A stretch of DNA of 64,000 nucleotides, from positions 2,418,001-2,482,000 of the forward strand of contig OY781097.1 in assembly GCA_963676415.1 (NCBI GenBank). The letters are read 5' to 3'. The translations under genes and the position numbers were made by a program. The DNA comes from G963662905 sp963676415 (GTDB lineage: Bacteria; Bacteroidota; Bacteroidia; Bacteroidales; WRLA01). A model generated the notes under the pieces. The model did not search any database. It was not told where the DNA came from and saw only the letters and a program-made list of their open reading frames with translations. This document shows, one piece after another, positions 1 through 7,687 of this stretch (positions are counted from its first letter, which is position 1; every line of letters starts with the position of its first letter).

Positions 1-85
1 AAAATTTATTTAAATACTTTTTAAATAAGCATAAAATTATTTTTCCTCCGAAAGGTTTATTTCGTTAATGGGTTGAAAATCAAAC

Positions 86-997
86 CTATTTTTGTTGGGT
101 CAGTTCATGGAAAACATCTTCCATACTGCGGTTTTCCTGCTGCATCGAAAGTACTTTCACATTATTGGCAACGGCCTGCTCAAAGATTTCTTCGCGTATG
201 TCCTTCTCGGCAGAGCAAATCAATTCAAATTTTTTGTCGGCAATTTCATTTATTTTCTGGACTCCTGAAATAGCTTTTAGAAAATCGGGTTTCGCTTTGA
301 CGTTAATTTCCAGTGTGATGCGCGTATTGCCTTTGCTCAATGAGGCCAGGTTTTTGGTGCTGTCGTCAGCAACAATTGTTCCTTTGTTAATAATGATGAC
401 GCGGTCGCAAATGGCTTCTACTTCCTGCATGATATGTGTGGAAAGTATTACGGTTTTTTCGCTGCCGATTTTGCGGATGAGGTTGCGGATTTCGATAAGC
501 TGGTTGGGATCCAGGCCTGAAGTGGGTTCATCGAGAATCAGGACTTCCGGGTCGTGGATCATCGCCTGTGCCAGGCCCACCCTTTGTCTGTATCCTTTGG
601 ACAATGCTCCGATTTTTTTGTGTTTTTCAGGCGAAAGTCCTGTGATTTCGATCATTTCCCTGGCTTTCTCCAAAGGTTTTTTGATTTTGTAGAGGCCGGC
701 TACATGCTCCAGATATTCGGTTACATACATATCCAGATAGAGCGGGTTGTGTTCGGGCAGATAACCCAAACGGCGGCGTACTTCCAAAGAATTTTCCAGG
801 ATATCAAAACCGCTTACACTGGCAGTGCCATTTGTTGGCGGGATAAAGCAACTGATCATTTTCATCAGCGTTGATTTACCGGCTCCGTTTGGTCCCAGTA
901 AGCCTACAATTTCTCCTTTTTTGATGCTGAAACTGGCATCATTTACGGCTTTTTGTGTGCCGTACATTTTTGTGATATTCTTAACTTCTATGCTCAT
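86..997 (-). CDS. gldA: ABC transporter ATP-binding protein, GldA-like
   Basis: A 303-residue ATPase subunit. The Walker A motif GPNGAGKST lies near residue 37, the signature is LSKGYRQR rather than LSGGQ, and Walker B is VLILDEPTSGLD followed by the H-loop STH. The last roughly 80 residues form the extra C-terminal domain seen in GldA/NatA-type ATPases. I start it at the ATG giving MSIEVKN, because the longer reading adds 18 residues with no homology-like character. The LSKGY signature and length fit GldA, the ATPase of the GldAFG transporter needed for gliding in Flavobacterium johnsoniae. No gldF or gldG permease gene is adjacent, so a generic ABC-2 type exporter is the alternative. It is followed upstream on the same strand by RNase HI after a 73 nt gap. 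Confidence 0.85.
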   Translation of the reverse strand: MSIEVKNITKMYGTQKAVNDASFSIKKGEIVGLLGPNGAGKSTLMKMISCFIPPTNGTASVSGFDILENSLEVRRRLGYLPEHNPLYLDMYVTEYLEHVAGLYKIKKPLEKAREMIEITGLSPEKHKKIGALSKGYRQRVGLAQAMIHDPEVLILDEPTSGLDPNQLIEIRNLIRKIGSEKTVILSTHIMQEVEAICDRVIIINKGTIVADDSTKNLASLSKGNTRITLEINVKAKPDFLKAISGVQKINEIADKKFELICSAEKDIREEIFEQAVANNVKVLSMQQENRSMEDVFHELTQQK

Positions 998-1070
998 GCA
1001 AAATCCTTTGCGACAAAAATAAGCATTCACCAGACTTGAAACGGGAGGCAATGCTTAAAATTCCTTAAAA

Positions 1071-1706
1071 CTATTTTCTTCCAAAATCTGCAGGGATTTC
1101 ACCCCAGTATTCGGTTTGCCATTTCAGAATGGGATTGGGATACTGATTGGTTTTCAGCCAGTATTCTCCTCTTTCGATGAGGTTGAAAATCTTTGCATTG
1201 CGCGCAGTTCGGGCCAGTTTGGTGTTTACACGTTTATCGCGCACCCACTTCATTGCTGTACGCGAATCGGTATAAATCGGGATGCTGCTATTGTATTTTT
1301 TCAGGAAGGCCAATCCGTGCACAATGGCCAGAAATTCGCCAATATTCACGGTTCCTTCGGGCAAAGGGCCCAAATGAAAGAGTTTGCGCCCGCTTTTGGT
1401 TTCAACTCCCTGATATTCCATGTCGCCCGGGTTTCCGGCACATGCTGCATCAACGCTGATGGTGTTCCAGTCGGGCATGCCGATGCGTTTTTTGTCTGCT
1501 TCTGTCATCACCTTTTTGGGAATGTCTTTTCCGATAAACTGTGTGGGTGATGAACTAAAGGCTTCTTCGGCCATCTCACGAGAGGGAAAGGATTTGTAAA
1601 CAGCGCCTTCGAAGCCAGCAATCTGTTTTTTGCATTCGTCCCAGGAAGTATAAACACCCGGTTGCAGACCTTTCCAAACAGTATAGAATTTAGTTTTTTT
1701 AGCCAT
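1071..1706 (-). CDS. rnhA: Ribonuclease HI with N-terminal viroplasmin-like domain
   Basis: A 211-residue protein. Residues 1-50 (KFYTVWKGLQPGVYTSWDEC) are the hybrid-binding viroplasmin/RNase H N-terminal domain, and residues from about 82 onward are a divergent RNase H fold. Acidic residues at the family positions are visible: D in ISVDAAC, E in NIGEFLA and D in IYTDSRTA. It would cleave RNA in RNA-DNA hybrids in the cytoplasm during replication and repair. Its start overlaps the end of the EamA permease gene by 8 nt, so the two are probably co-transcribed and translationally coupled. The catalytic domain is of the short type common in Bacteroidota. Confidence 0.88.
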   Translation of the reverse strand: MAKKTKFYTVWKGLQPGVYTSWDECKKQIAGFEGAVYKSFPSREMAEEAFSSSPTQFIGKDIPKKVMTEADKKRIGMPDWNTISVDAACAGNPGDMEYQGVETKSGRKLFHLGPLPEGTVNIGEFLAIVHGLAFLKKYNSSIPIYTDSRTAMKWVRDKRVNTKLARTARNAKIFNLIERGEYWLKTNQYPNPILKWQTEYWGEIPADFGRK

Positions 1707-2619
1707 GAACTACTTTTTTGCGGCCCGATCTTAATTGCGCCAGGCTGATGCCGCCCAGGGCAAGCACAATCCCTGCTATTTTTCGTGCATCAAAACTTTC
1801 ATCTACTACCAGCCAGGCGAATATTGCCGTAAATGCCGGGATGAAGTTTGTGAATATCGCCGTACGGCTTACGCCAATGACCCTTGTGCTATAGGTGTAA
1901 AATACGAAAGCCAAAGAGCTGCCCAAAACGGCCAGCCAGAAAAGCGAACTGATCAGCTCACCCGTAAATTCTGTTTGCAGCACATTTTTCCATTCAAAAA
2001 TGAGAAAGAACGGAAGAAACATAAAAATTCCGGCGAGGTTTTGCCATGCGATGACGGAAAAAGGATTGTATTTGATAGCCAGCGGTTTCAGTAAAATGGA
2101 ATAGGCAATAGCGACAGCAACAGCAAATACCAGGCTGAAAACGCCCAGCCAGGATGCGTTTAAGCTGTAATCGGGTTTGATGATCATCAGCATCACGCCC
2201 ACAATGGAAATGCTTAAACCAATGATATTAAGGATACTGAGTTTTTCGCGATACACCATCCATGCGGCGATGGGCGTAAAAACCGGTACAAGCGCAATAA
2301 AAACAGCGCTTACTGTTGGAGATGAGTATTTTACGCCATAACTTTCGCCCAAAAAATATAAAAAGGGGTTGAGCAAAGCGGTAAGCAAAACCAAACCGAT
2401 ATCTTTTCGGTCGGGCAACATCCGGATACGCAAAATTTTCATCAGGCTGAAAAGCAAAATGGAGCTGATGCTTAAACGGAAGAGCAAGATGCTTACGGGC
2501 TCAAGGTATTTGAGGCATATGTCGGTCCAGACGAACGTCAGCCCCCAGAAGAACATGGCCAGCGTAATGGCAGCATAAACCCTTAGGTTATGGCCGGTTT
2601 TAGCTCCTTCCCGATTCAT
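1699..2619 (-). CDS. EamA/DMT-family transporter
   Basis: A 306-residue, very hydrophobic protein with about ten predicted membrane segments arranged as two EamA repeats of roughly 140 residues. The first opens with AITLAMFFWGLTFVWTD and the second with LGVFSLVFAVAVAIAYSI. The family exports or imports small metabolites such as amino acids or nucleosides across the inner membrane, but the substrate cannot be read from sequence. It overlaps the RNase HI gene downstream by 8 nt and the methyltransferase gene upstream by 20 nt, which points to one tightly packed operon. Confidence 0.88.
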   Translation of the reverse strand: MNREGAKTGHNLRVYAAITLAMFFWGLTFVWTDICLKYLEPVSILLFRLSISSILLFSLMKILRIRMLPDRKDIGLVLLTALLNPFLYFLGESYGVKYSSPTVSAVFIALVPVFTPIAAWMVYREKLSILNIIGLSISIVGVMLMIIKPDYSLNASWLGVFSLVFAVAVAIAYSILLKPLAIKYNPFSVIAWQNLAGIFMFLPFFLIFEWKNVLQTEFTGELISSLFWLAVLGSSLAFVFYTYSTRVIGVSRTAIFTNFIPAFTAIFAWLVVDESFDARKIAGIVLALGGISLAQLRSGRKKVVHG

Positions 2620-3343
2620 TCAGTATTTTGGTGTTGTGTTTTAGCGTTCTTAAAATCAAAGCAATAATGGCGGCTATGCCAAGTGCATAGCTGGAAGGCC
2701 GGTTAAGATCAACACTTCCAAACAAAACCCATGAGCGGAGCACATCAATAAAAAAGAACCCCAGTACCGTAGCCAGAACACCGGAATATTCGCGGCGCAG
2801 GACTGAAATAAAACTAAAGGGGATATCACCTTTTTGATATTTGGAGAAAGCGGGCAGAAAAGCCGGTACTTGTAAAGACCAATCTAGATATTGCTGGCCG
2901 AATTTACGCTCCAGAAAACGTTCTTCCGCAAACATAATGCGTTCATAATAAAGCCAGTAGGCCAGAGAAACGATAATTACAAAATATATATTGAAGGTAT
3001 AGACCACAATACCAATCCACATTAGGTAATTGCCCAGGTACAGCGGATGGCGCACCATTGAGTAAATCCCTTTGGTGTTGAGGCTCATGGCAACTTGTTT
3101 GTTCCGGTTTCGCCCGGATGTTCCATGTGGAGTAGTGCCAATTGACCATGCACGAACAATTTGCCCCATAAAACTCAGCACAATGGCCACAATGCTGACC
3201 CAAAAGCGGGCATTGGCATTTAATCCGCCGTATCCGCTTAAATAAATTACCGGCACAGCGAGGATAAATAAAATCACTGGAATTTGTCCGCGATGACGAA
3301 ACAGATAATTGCCGCTTTTTTCGAAGGAATGTACTAATGCCAT
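2600..3343 (-). CDS. ICMT/PEMT-like integral membrane methyltransferase
   Basis: A 247-residue membrane protein with about five to six hydrophobic segments. The central motif VRHPLYLGNYL followed by YYERIMFAEERFLERKFG is the signature of the isoprenylcysteine carboxyl methyltransferase / phospholipid methyltransferase superfamily, where RHPxYxG and the later EE bind S-adenosylmethionine. Bacterial members methylate lipids or small lipophilic acceptors; the acceptor here is unknown. It is the first gene of the operon ending with RNase HI, with a TACTTTTG -7 box about 20 nt upstream. An additional C-terminal hydrophobic pair after residue 185 is not part of the core fold. Confidence 0.75.
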   Translation of the reverse strand: MALVHSFEKSGNYLFRHRGQIPVILFILAVPVIYLSGYGGLNANARFWVSIVAIVLSFMGQIVRAWSIGTTPHGTSGRNRNKQVAMSLNTKGIYSMVRHPLYLGNYLMWIGIVVYTFNIYFVIIVSLAYWLYYERIMFAEERFLERKFGQQYLDWSLQVPAFLPAFSKYQKGDIPFSFISVLRREYSGVLATVLGFFFIDVLRSWVLFGSVDLNRPSSYALGIAAIIALILRTLKHNTKILNESGRS

Positions 3344-3363
3344 GTATTCTTTTTTAAGTGGCG

Positions 3364-3371
3364 CAAAAGTA
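3364..3371 (-). promoter_or_regulatory. Putative -7 box (TACTTTTG) for the methyltransferase-EamA-rnhA operon
   Basis: The minus strand reads TACTTTTG, a perfect match to the Bacteroidota -7 consensus TAnnTTTG, 20 nt before the ATG at 3343. No clear -33 TTG was found at the expected spacing, so support is moderate. Confidence 0.45.
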
Positions 3372-3389
3372 GGAATTTTTCAGCGGACA

Positions 3390-3953
3390 TCATTCCAGAA
3401 TGCCATTGCCTGAAACGGTGTCCCAAATATTCCAATACAAATTATCATCCTTCCATTTATCTTTTGGTTTTTCATTTCCGGTAGGAAACCCAATTGGGAT
3501 GACATTCAGCGGAATGATGTGCTCCGGCAGCTTCAGGGTGTCCATAACGATTTCCATGCGCTCTTTGGCGGGATAAGCCGCTGTCCATACAGCGCCCAAC
3601 CCCATGCTTTCTGCCGCCAGCAGGATGTTTTGGGTTGCAGCAGAACAGTCCTGAACCCAAAATTGCTGTTCCCTTCCGGGAAGGCTTTTGGATAAATCAC
3701 CGCAAACGACAATGGCTGCATGTGCTTTCAATAACATTTTGGCATAAGGGAGTTTGCTTCCCAAAGCATCGAGGATCTGGCGGTCGTCAATGGCGATAAA
3801 TGCCCAGGGTTGCTTGTTCACTGCCGAAGGCGCTGCCATCCCGGCTTTGACCAATAGTGTCAGTTGTTCGCGATCCGGCTTAAGGCTGCTGAATTTCCGC
3901 ACGCTTTTGCGCTTAAAGATGGTTTCGATTGCAGGAAAATTATTGGATTCCAT
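3390..3953 (-). CDS. Nitroreductase-family flavoprotein
   Basis: A 187-residue protein of the NADH oxidase/nitroreductase fold. The N-terminal IFKRKSVRKFSS is the FMN-phosphate binding RxSxRxF motif. The stretch KAGMAAPSAVNKQPWAFI is the typical AAPSxxNxQPW signature, and GLGAVWTAAYP follows in the middle. These enzymes are FMN-dependent dimers that reduce quinones, nitro compounds or unknown natural substrates with NAD(P)H. It is short, as in the many single-domain Bacteroidota nitroreductases. The gene is divergent from the secreted protein at 4080 and stands alone. Confidence 0.87.
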   Translation of the reverse strand: MESNNFPAIETIFKRKSVRKFSSLKPDREQLTLLVKAGMAAPSAVNKQPWAFIAIDDRQILDALGSKLPYAKMLLKAHAAIVVCGDLSKSLPGREQQFWVQDCSAATQNILLAAESMGLGAVWTAAYPAKERMEIVMDTLKLPEHIIPLNVIPIGFPTGNEKPKDKWKDDNLYWNIWDTVSGNGILE

Positions 3954-4040
3954 ATTGTTAAAAACTATTGTAATTGGTTTAAATTGTTAAAACGCACGAA
4001 AATAAATCAATAAATCTTTAGATATGTTTTGGATTGTTTA

Positions 4041-4048
4041 TATTTTTG
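4041..4048 (+). promoter_or_regulatory. Putative -7 box (TATTTTTG) for the secreted protein gene
   Basis: TATTTTTG matches TAnnTTTG and lies 31 nt before the ATG at 4080. The expected -33 region reads CTTTA, a weak match. Confidence 0.4.
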
Positions 4049-4079
4049 TGTGTCGAATTTAAACAAATCTTAAATACTC

Positions 4080-4925
4080 ATGAAGAAATTTTTTTTAATG
4101 GCACTGTTTGTTTTGTTCTCAGGCAGTGTATTATTTGCACAGAGCCAATTGCAGGATGTTGTTTATCTGAAAAACGGGAGTGTAATTAAAGGGCAAATTA
4201 TTGAATTAGTGCCGGCAAAGAGTGTGCAGTTGGAGATTGCCGATGGCAGTATTGTAAGCTATGAAATGGAACAGGTAGATCGTATTGTTCGTGATAAGTC
4301 TGCAGTAATAAATCAGTCGAAGGAAAATGAATCGTACAAGAGCAATTTTGGGAGTAAGATGTTTTATGCGGGAATTGATTTTGGACCGGGTATGCCTTTG
4401 GGTAATTTTAAGGATTCTTTTCAAGGCTTGAAAATGGAAGTTTTATATGGCCTGGAAGCTGGAGCATTTCTCAATAAAAATCTGGCTGCCTCCCTTTATT
4501 GGTTTGGTAGCTCCTGGAATAATGATGCAAATAGCAATGAGGCACTTTCTGTTAATGGTCTTACTTTTGGGCTTCATGCCCAAACCAACGGCAAGATTAA
4601 GGGTATTGCGCATTTTAGAATGGGAATGATGTGGTGTGATACGCCAGAGTTTCGTTCGAACGATTTTTTTAATGGAAAAGAAGCCTTAATTGAGGCTGCT
4701 TCTTCGCGAAGCGTTGGATATGATCTTGGACTTGGAATTTTATACGAGTTGTGGGAATCCTTGAGTTTGGATATTGTAACCAGCTATAAAAGATCGAGCT
4801 TTACCTTCAGGAATGTTAATACTTCGGTGGCCAGTTACAGGGATTTAGGAGAATTCTATAAATTGGATTTTAAAGAAGACTACTCTGTCCTGAGCTTTTT
4901 GATAGGCTTGAAATTTCATTTTTAA
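4080..4925 (+). CDS. Secreted/outer-membrane beta-barrel-like protein
   Basis: A 281-residue protein with a clear signal peptide (MKKFFLMALFVLFSGSVLFA followed by Q). Residues 25-70 (DVVYLKNGSVIKGQIIE ... DGSIVSYEMEQVDRI) are a small domain often found at the N-terminus of Bacteroidota surface proteins. From about residue 95 the protein alternates hydrophobic and polar residues, with many Gly and aromatic residues, and ends in a strand closing with KFHF. This is the pattern of an eight-strand outer-membrane barrel. No enzymatic motif is visible and the function is unknown. It is monocistronic, with its own -7 box and a strong terminator. Confidence 0.7.
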   Translation: MKKFFLMALFVLFSGSVLFAQSQLQDVVYLKNGSVIKGQIIELVPAKSVQLEIADGSIVSYEMEQVDRIVRDKSAVINQSKENESYKSNFGSKMFYAGIDFGPGMPLGNFKDSFQGLKMEVLYGLEAGAFLNKNLAASLYWFGSSWNNDANSNEALSVNGLTFGLHAQTNGKIKGIAHFRMGMMWCDTPEFRSNDFFNGKEALIEAASSRSVGYDLGLGILYELWESLSLDIVTSYKRSSFTFRNVNTSVASYRDLGEFYKLDFKEDYSVLSFLIGLKFHF

Positions 4926-4934
4926 TTTAATAGC

Positions 4935-4969
4935 AAAAAAACGACCCGTTTGTGAGGGGGTCGTTTTTT
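4935..4969 (+). terminator. Rho-independent terminator after the barrel-like gene
   Basis: A 13-nt A-rich arm ending CGACCC (4935-4947) pairs with GGGTCG plus T6 (4958-4969) around a 10-nt loop. It starts 10 nt after the stop codon and would also work in the reverse direction. Confidence 0.8.
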
Positions 4970-5090
4970 GTCTGTTATAAACCTTTATGGCTGTATTTTA
5001 CATAACGGATGATTGTTAATATTATATTTTTATTCAACTAAGGTTTATAGATTTTTCAGTCGGCAATGCACTTCAGGCATAAACCTCCAT

Positions 5091-5200
5091 CGAAATGACC
5101 GTTTTAAGGGTTGTTTTGCAGGGATAGGGCAGATAGCGGGCGCGGAGCGCCCGCTATCTGCCCTATCCCTGCCTACTGACAATAAAAAACGGTCATTTCG
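5091..5200. repeat. Compound palindromic intergenic element with 26-bp perfect hairpin
   Basis: The inner part is a perfect 26-bp inverted repeat (5118-5143 and 5147-5172) with a 3-nt loop; its GC-rich apex reads GCGGGCGC/GCGCCCGC. It is enclosed by a second perfect 15-bp inverted repeat, CGAAATGACCGTTTT (5091-5105) and AAAACGGTCATTTCG (5186-5200). Outside that, the two flanks also resemble each other in inverse orientation (TTGCCGACTGAAAAATCT against TTGCCGGAAGAAATCT). The gap 4926-5380 holds nothing else apart from the terminator. The right half shares the words GTCATTTCGACCAGAACA with the repeat near 6200, so both belong to one dispersed family. Confidence 0.8.
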
Positions 5201-5380
5201 ACCAGAACACAAAGCACAGCGGTGTGTTGCCGGAAGAAATCTTATTTTCCCTATAAACTATTATTAATGAGTGTTTTTTTATGTAAAATGGATCATAATC
5301 GGTGATTTCTGATTATCTAATCCATTTGTATTTGTGCCGTGAATCAACCTACATTTTGAATGCAGCCGCCTTTGTAAAAT

Positions 5381-6016
5381 CTACCGTACAAAATTTGTGT
5401 ACTTTTTAGCTTCCAGCTCAGGTTCTATCACTTTATCTTTCCCGTTTTCGACAAGTTTCAATATCCAGGCCATATTTTTTCCCAAAACGCGCATTATCTG
5501 GACACCTTCTTCATCCTGATGGATATCTCCGGGCCGGGTGCCGTGGATTACATTCCAATAATTGGATGTTGCCAGGATCATTTCCGAATAATTAAGATAG
5601 TGGTTCAGTTCGTTAAAAGTGGGCAGGCCGCCTGAACGCCTTACGGATACAACCGATGCGCCAACCTTATGGCGAAACATGGAATCATTGGCGCCGGCAA
5701 CATAAAAAGCGCGATCGAGGAAGGCTTTCATATTGGCCGCAACAGCAGAATAATGCACGGGCGAGCCCAACAAAATTCCGTCGGCTTGTTTCATTTTTTC
5801 AATCCAGAGGCTTACATAATCGGTTTTTATGACGCACTTTCCATCGCGCTTTTTGAAACACTGATTACAGCCCATACATCCGCGGATATCCTGACTTCCA
5901 ACCTGAATGATTTCCGTTTCAATGCCTTTTTTTTCCAGTTCGTCGCATACCAGTTTTAATGCCTGATATGTGTTGCCCTCTTTTCTTGGGCTACCGTTAA
6001 ATGCTATTACTTTCAT
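5381..6016 (-). CDS. Flavodoxin-like NAD(P)H-dependent oxidoreductase with CxxC cluster motif
   Basis: A 211-residue protein of the NADPH-dependent FMN reductase / iron-sulfur flavoprotein family. The start MKVIAFNGSPRKEGNT is the FMN phosphate-binding loop. GSPVHYSAVAANMKAFLDR near residue 85 is the second flavin loop. Cysteines in RGCMGCNQCFKKRDGKC (about residues 47-63) match the compact CxxCxxC motif that holds a 4Fe-4S cluster in archaeal iron-sulfur flavoproteins. It probably acts as a cytoplasmic two-electron carrier or quinone/oxygen reductase. The gene is isolated between repeat-rich gaps, and the IS element lies about 290 bp upstream of its start. Confidence 0.85.
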   Translation of the reverse strand: MKVIAFNGSPRKEGNTYQALKLVCDELEKKGIETEIIQVGSQDIRGCMGCNQCFKKRDGKCVIKTDYVSLWIEKMKQADGILLGSPVHYSAVAANMKAFLDRAFYVAGANDSMFRHKVGASVVSVRRSGGLPTFNELNHYLNYSEMILATSNYWNVIHGTRPGDIHQDEEGVQIMRVLGKNMAWILKLVENGKDKVIEPELEAKKYTNFVR

Positions 6017-6155
6017 GTGTTTTATTTTTGTTTAATTTATTGTTAATGAATAGCTTGTTGGAGGAATAAGCGGGTTTAAAAAATCTTTTGTGGTTCTACG
6101 AAGAATTTCGTGGGTAATCATAAAATTTGAGATTAAAAATATTGAAAAATATGAC

Positions 6156-6223
6156 TTCCAACAGATTCCTCCCTCCACAAAGCCTTAATCACTTCGTTTG
6201 GCTTTGTTCTGGTCGGAATGACG
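6156..6223. repeat. Left arm of dispersed palindromic repeat beside the IS
   Basis: The arm runs from TTCCAACAGATTCCTCC to GGTCGGAATGACG and is an inverted counterpart of 7437-7493, where CGTCATTCCGAC ... GGAGGAATCTGTTGGA occurs. The gap 6017-6352 contains this arm, a second hairpin (6243-6299) and the left end of the IS; no gene was seen in it. Confidence 0.7.
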
Positions 6224-6242
6224 CTGTTTAACATGTGTTTAA

Positions 6243-6299
6243 GGCAAATGAGGCGAGGACGTATTTGAGATAAATTATTGTGTCCTCGCCTCATTTGCC
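6243..6299. repeat. 18-bp perfect hairpin abutting the IS element
   Basis: GGCAAATGAGGCGAGGAC (6243-6260) is perfectly complementary to GTCCTCGCCTCATTTGCC (6282-6299) around a 21-nt loop. It sits between the left repeat arm and the IS, 4 nt before the IS end. It looks like the central hairpin of a compound palindrome similar in layout to the one at 5091-5200. Confidence 0.75.
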
Positions 6300-6340
6300 C
6301 CTAGTGTAATAATTATTAAGTTAATTAACTAATATTTTAT

Positions 6341-6348
6341 TATCTTTG
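6341..6348 (+). promoter_or_regulatory. Transposase -7 box (TATCTTTG), probably leaderless
   Basis: TATCTTTG is a perfect TAnnTTTG box ending only 4 nt before the transposase ATG at 6353. The start site would therefore fall at or next to the start codon, implying a leaderless mRNA. Confidence 0.5.
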
Positions 6349-6352
6349 CCTC

Positions 6353-7399
6353 ATGGCAAGGATAGGAAGACCCATTCAGTTAACACCGGAAGAGAAAGCA
6401 GAGCTTCTTTCCATGAGCCGTTCACGCAAACTTGAAAAACGTTACGTTGAGCGAGCCGAAATAATTATATTATCCGATCAAGGTTTCTCGATGGGTGAAA
6501 TAGTAGAACAAACAGGACTTAGTAGGCCTGTGGTAAATAAGTGGAGACAACGCTTTCGAGAACAAGGCATTAATGGCTTAAAGGATGCTTACCGAAGTGG
6601 AAAGCCAAAGGTTATCACTGCGGAACAACAGGCTATGGTAATTGAGAAAGCCTGCACAAAGCCTGATGACGGATACACTAACTGGTCTCAAGAACGTATC
6701 GCCAAAGAAGTAGGGATTAGTCAGTCCAAAGTATTTCAGATTCTTAAACAAGCAGACTTAAAGCCGCATAAAATAGAGTATTGGTGCGGTAAGTCAAAAG
6801 ACCCGGAGTTTGAAGAAAAAATGACCAACATTGTTGGGCTTTACATGTCACCACCAGAAAACGCTTTGGTTATTTGTGTTGATGAAAAAACTCAAATACA
6901 GGCACTCGATAGAACTCAGCCAGAATTGCCATTACGGCCAGGAAACCCGAAAAGACAAACAGCCACCTACAAACGCAACGGAACTGTTTCGTTAATTGCG
7001 GCACTTGCCGTGCATACAGGTGAAGTAACAGCCAAAACAATTAAATCAAATAATGCAGAAAACTTCTTAAAGTTTTTAAAATCACTTGATCGGAAATACC
7101 GCAACAAAAAGCTTCACATAATCGCAGACAACCTTTCGGTACATAAACATAAAGACGTTAAGGAATGGCTGAAAGGCAAAAGGAAAATCACCTTGCACTT
7201 CACGCCAACGTACTCTTCTTGGTTGAATCAAGTTGAGATATGGTTCAATATATTAACAAAGGATGTTGTAAAAGGAGGTGTTTGGCAATCATCAGAACAA
7301 TTAGCTTCTCAACTTATTGAATACGTAAAAACATACAATGAGACACGTGCTAAGCCCTTTCAGTGGACGTATACTGGCGATGTATTGAAAATTAGTTAA
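6353..7399 (+). CDS. IS630-family transposase
   Basis: A 348-residue DDE transposase. Residues 1-140 hold helix-turn-helix DNA-binding segments (MGEIVEQTGLSRPVVNKWRQ, then a winged-helix-like ERIAKEVGISQSKVFQILK). The catalytic part shows D177 (VICVDEKTQ), D259 (HIIADN) and E295 (WLNQVEIWF), with 35 residues between the last two, as in IS630-type DD34-36E enzymes. The stop codon lies inside the right terminal repeat, which is normal for compact IS elements. No frameshift is visible. It cuts and pastes its own element into TA targets. Confidence 0.95.
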   Translation: MARIGRPIQLTPEEKAELLSMSRSRKLEKRYVERAEIIILSDQGFSMGEIVEQTGLSRPVVNKWRQRFREQGINGLKDAYRSGKPKVITAEQQAMVIEKACTKPDDGYTNWSQERIAKEVGISQSKVFQILKQADLKPHKIEYWCGKSKDPEFEEKMTNIVGLYMSPPENALVICVDEKTQIQALDRTQPELPLRPGNPKRQTATYKRNGTVSLIAALAVHTGEVTAKTIKSNNAENFLKFLKSLDRKYRNKKLHIIADNLSVHKHKDVKEWLKGKRKITLHFTPTYSSWLNQVEIWFNILTKDVVKGGVWQSSEQLASQLIEYVKTYNETRAKPFQWTYTGDVLKIS

Positions 7400-7436
7400 C
7401 TTATTAAATAATTAATACACTAGACTTTTTAAAACC

Positions 7437-7493
7437 CGTCATTCCGACAAAGTTTTCCGAAGCATGAGGAAGGCTTTGGAGGAATCTGTTGGA
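7437..7493. repeat. Right arm of dispersed palindromic repeat beside the IS
   Basis: CGTCATTCCGAC (7437-7448) through GGAGGAATCTGTTGGA (7478-7493) is the inverse of 6156-6223. The rest of 7494-7620 contains no gene. A lone TACCTTTG box on the minus strand at 7541-7548 has no convincing partner or downstream gene. Confidence 0.65.
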
Positions 7494-7620
7494 GATCTAA
7501 CTTTTGTATTTCCACGAAATTCCCAATAGAACCTCTTTTGCAAAGGTAGGGCGATTTCAGGTTTTATCGTATTTTTTCGGATTATCTGTTTGTGAGGCCC
7601 GTATCCCCACCGTCCAAAAG

Positions 7621-7653
7621 AAAAAAACTGCCCCGGCAAACAGGACAGTTTTT
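7621..7653 (-). terminator. Terminator of the carboxytransferase operon
   Basis: On the minus strand AAAAACTGTCC (7643-7653) pairs with GGGGCAGTTTTTTT (7621-7634), with one G-T wobble and a short loop, and ends in a T7 run. It lies 35 nt after the biotin-protein stop codon. Confidence 0.65.
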
Positions 7654-7687
7654 GAATTATAGAAAAGCAAAAAAGAGTAGATTGAGA

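Larger units (their letters stand above)
6304..7420 (+). mobile_element. IS630-family insertion sequence, intact, 1117 bp
   Basis: The element carries one transposase gene between imperfect terminal inverted repeats of about 30 bp (6304-6333 and 7391-7420, 25 of 30 identical, both beginning GTGTA inward). Each end is flanked by TA (6302-6303 and 7421-7422) within CTAG, the TA target duplication typical of IS630/Tc1-mariner. The transposase reading frame is uninterrupted, so the copy may be active. It lies between inverted arms of a dispersed palindromic repeat. Confidence 0.9.

Noticed and set aside
86..1051. Longer start for the GldA-like ATPase
   Set aside because: The extra 18 residues precede the conserved MSIEVKN start and look non-coding.
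5013..5267. 84-codon plus frame over the compound palindrome
   Set aside because: The frame spans both arms of the 26-bp hairpin, so its coding appearance follows from the repeat.
7439..7639. 66-codon minus-strand frame next to the IS element
   Set aside because: It starts in ordinary intergenic sequence and runs through the right repeat arm, with no family likeness and no promoter at a sensible distance.
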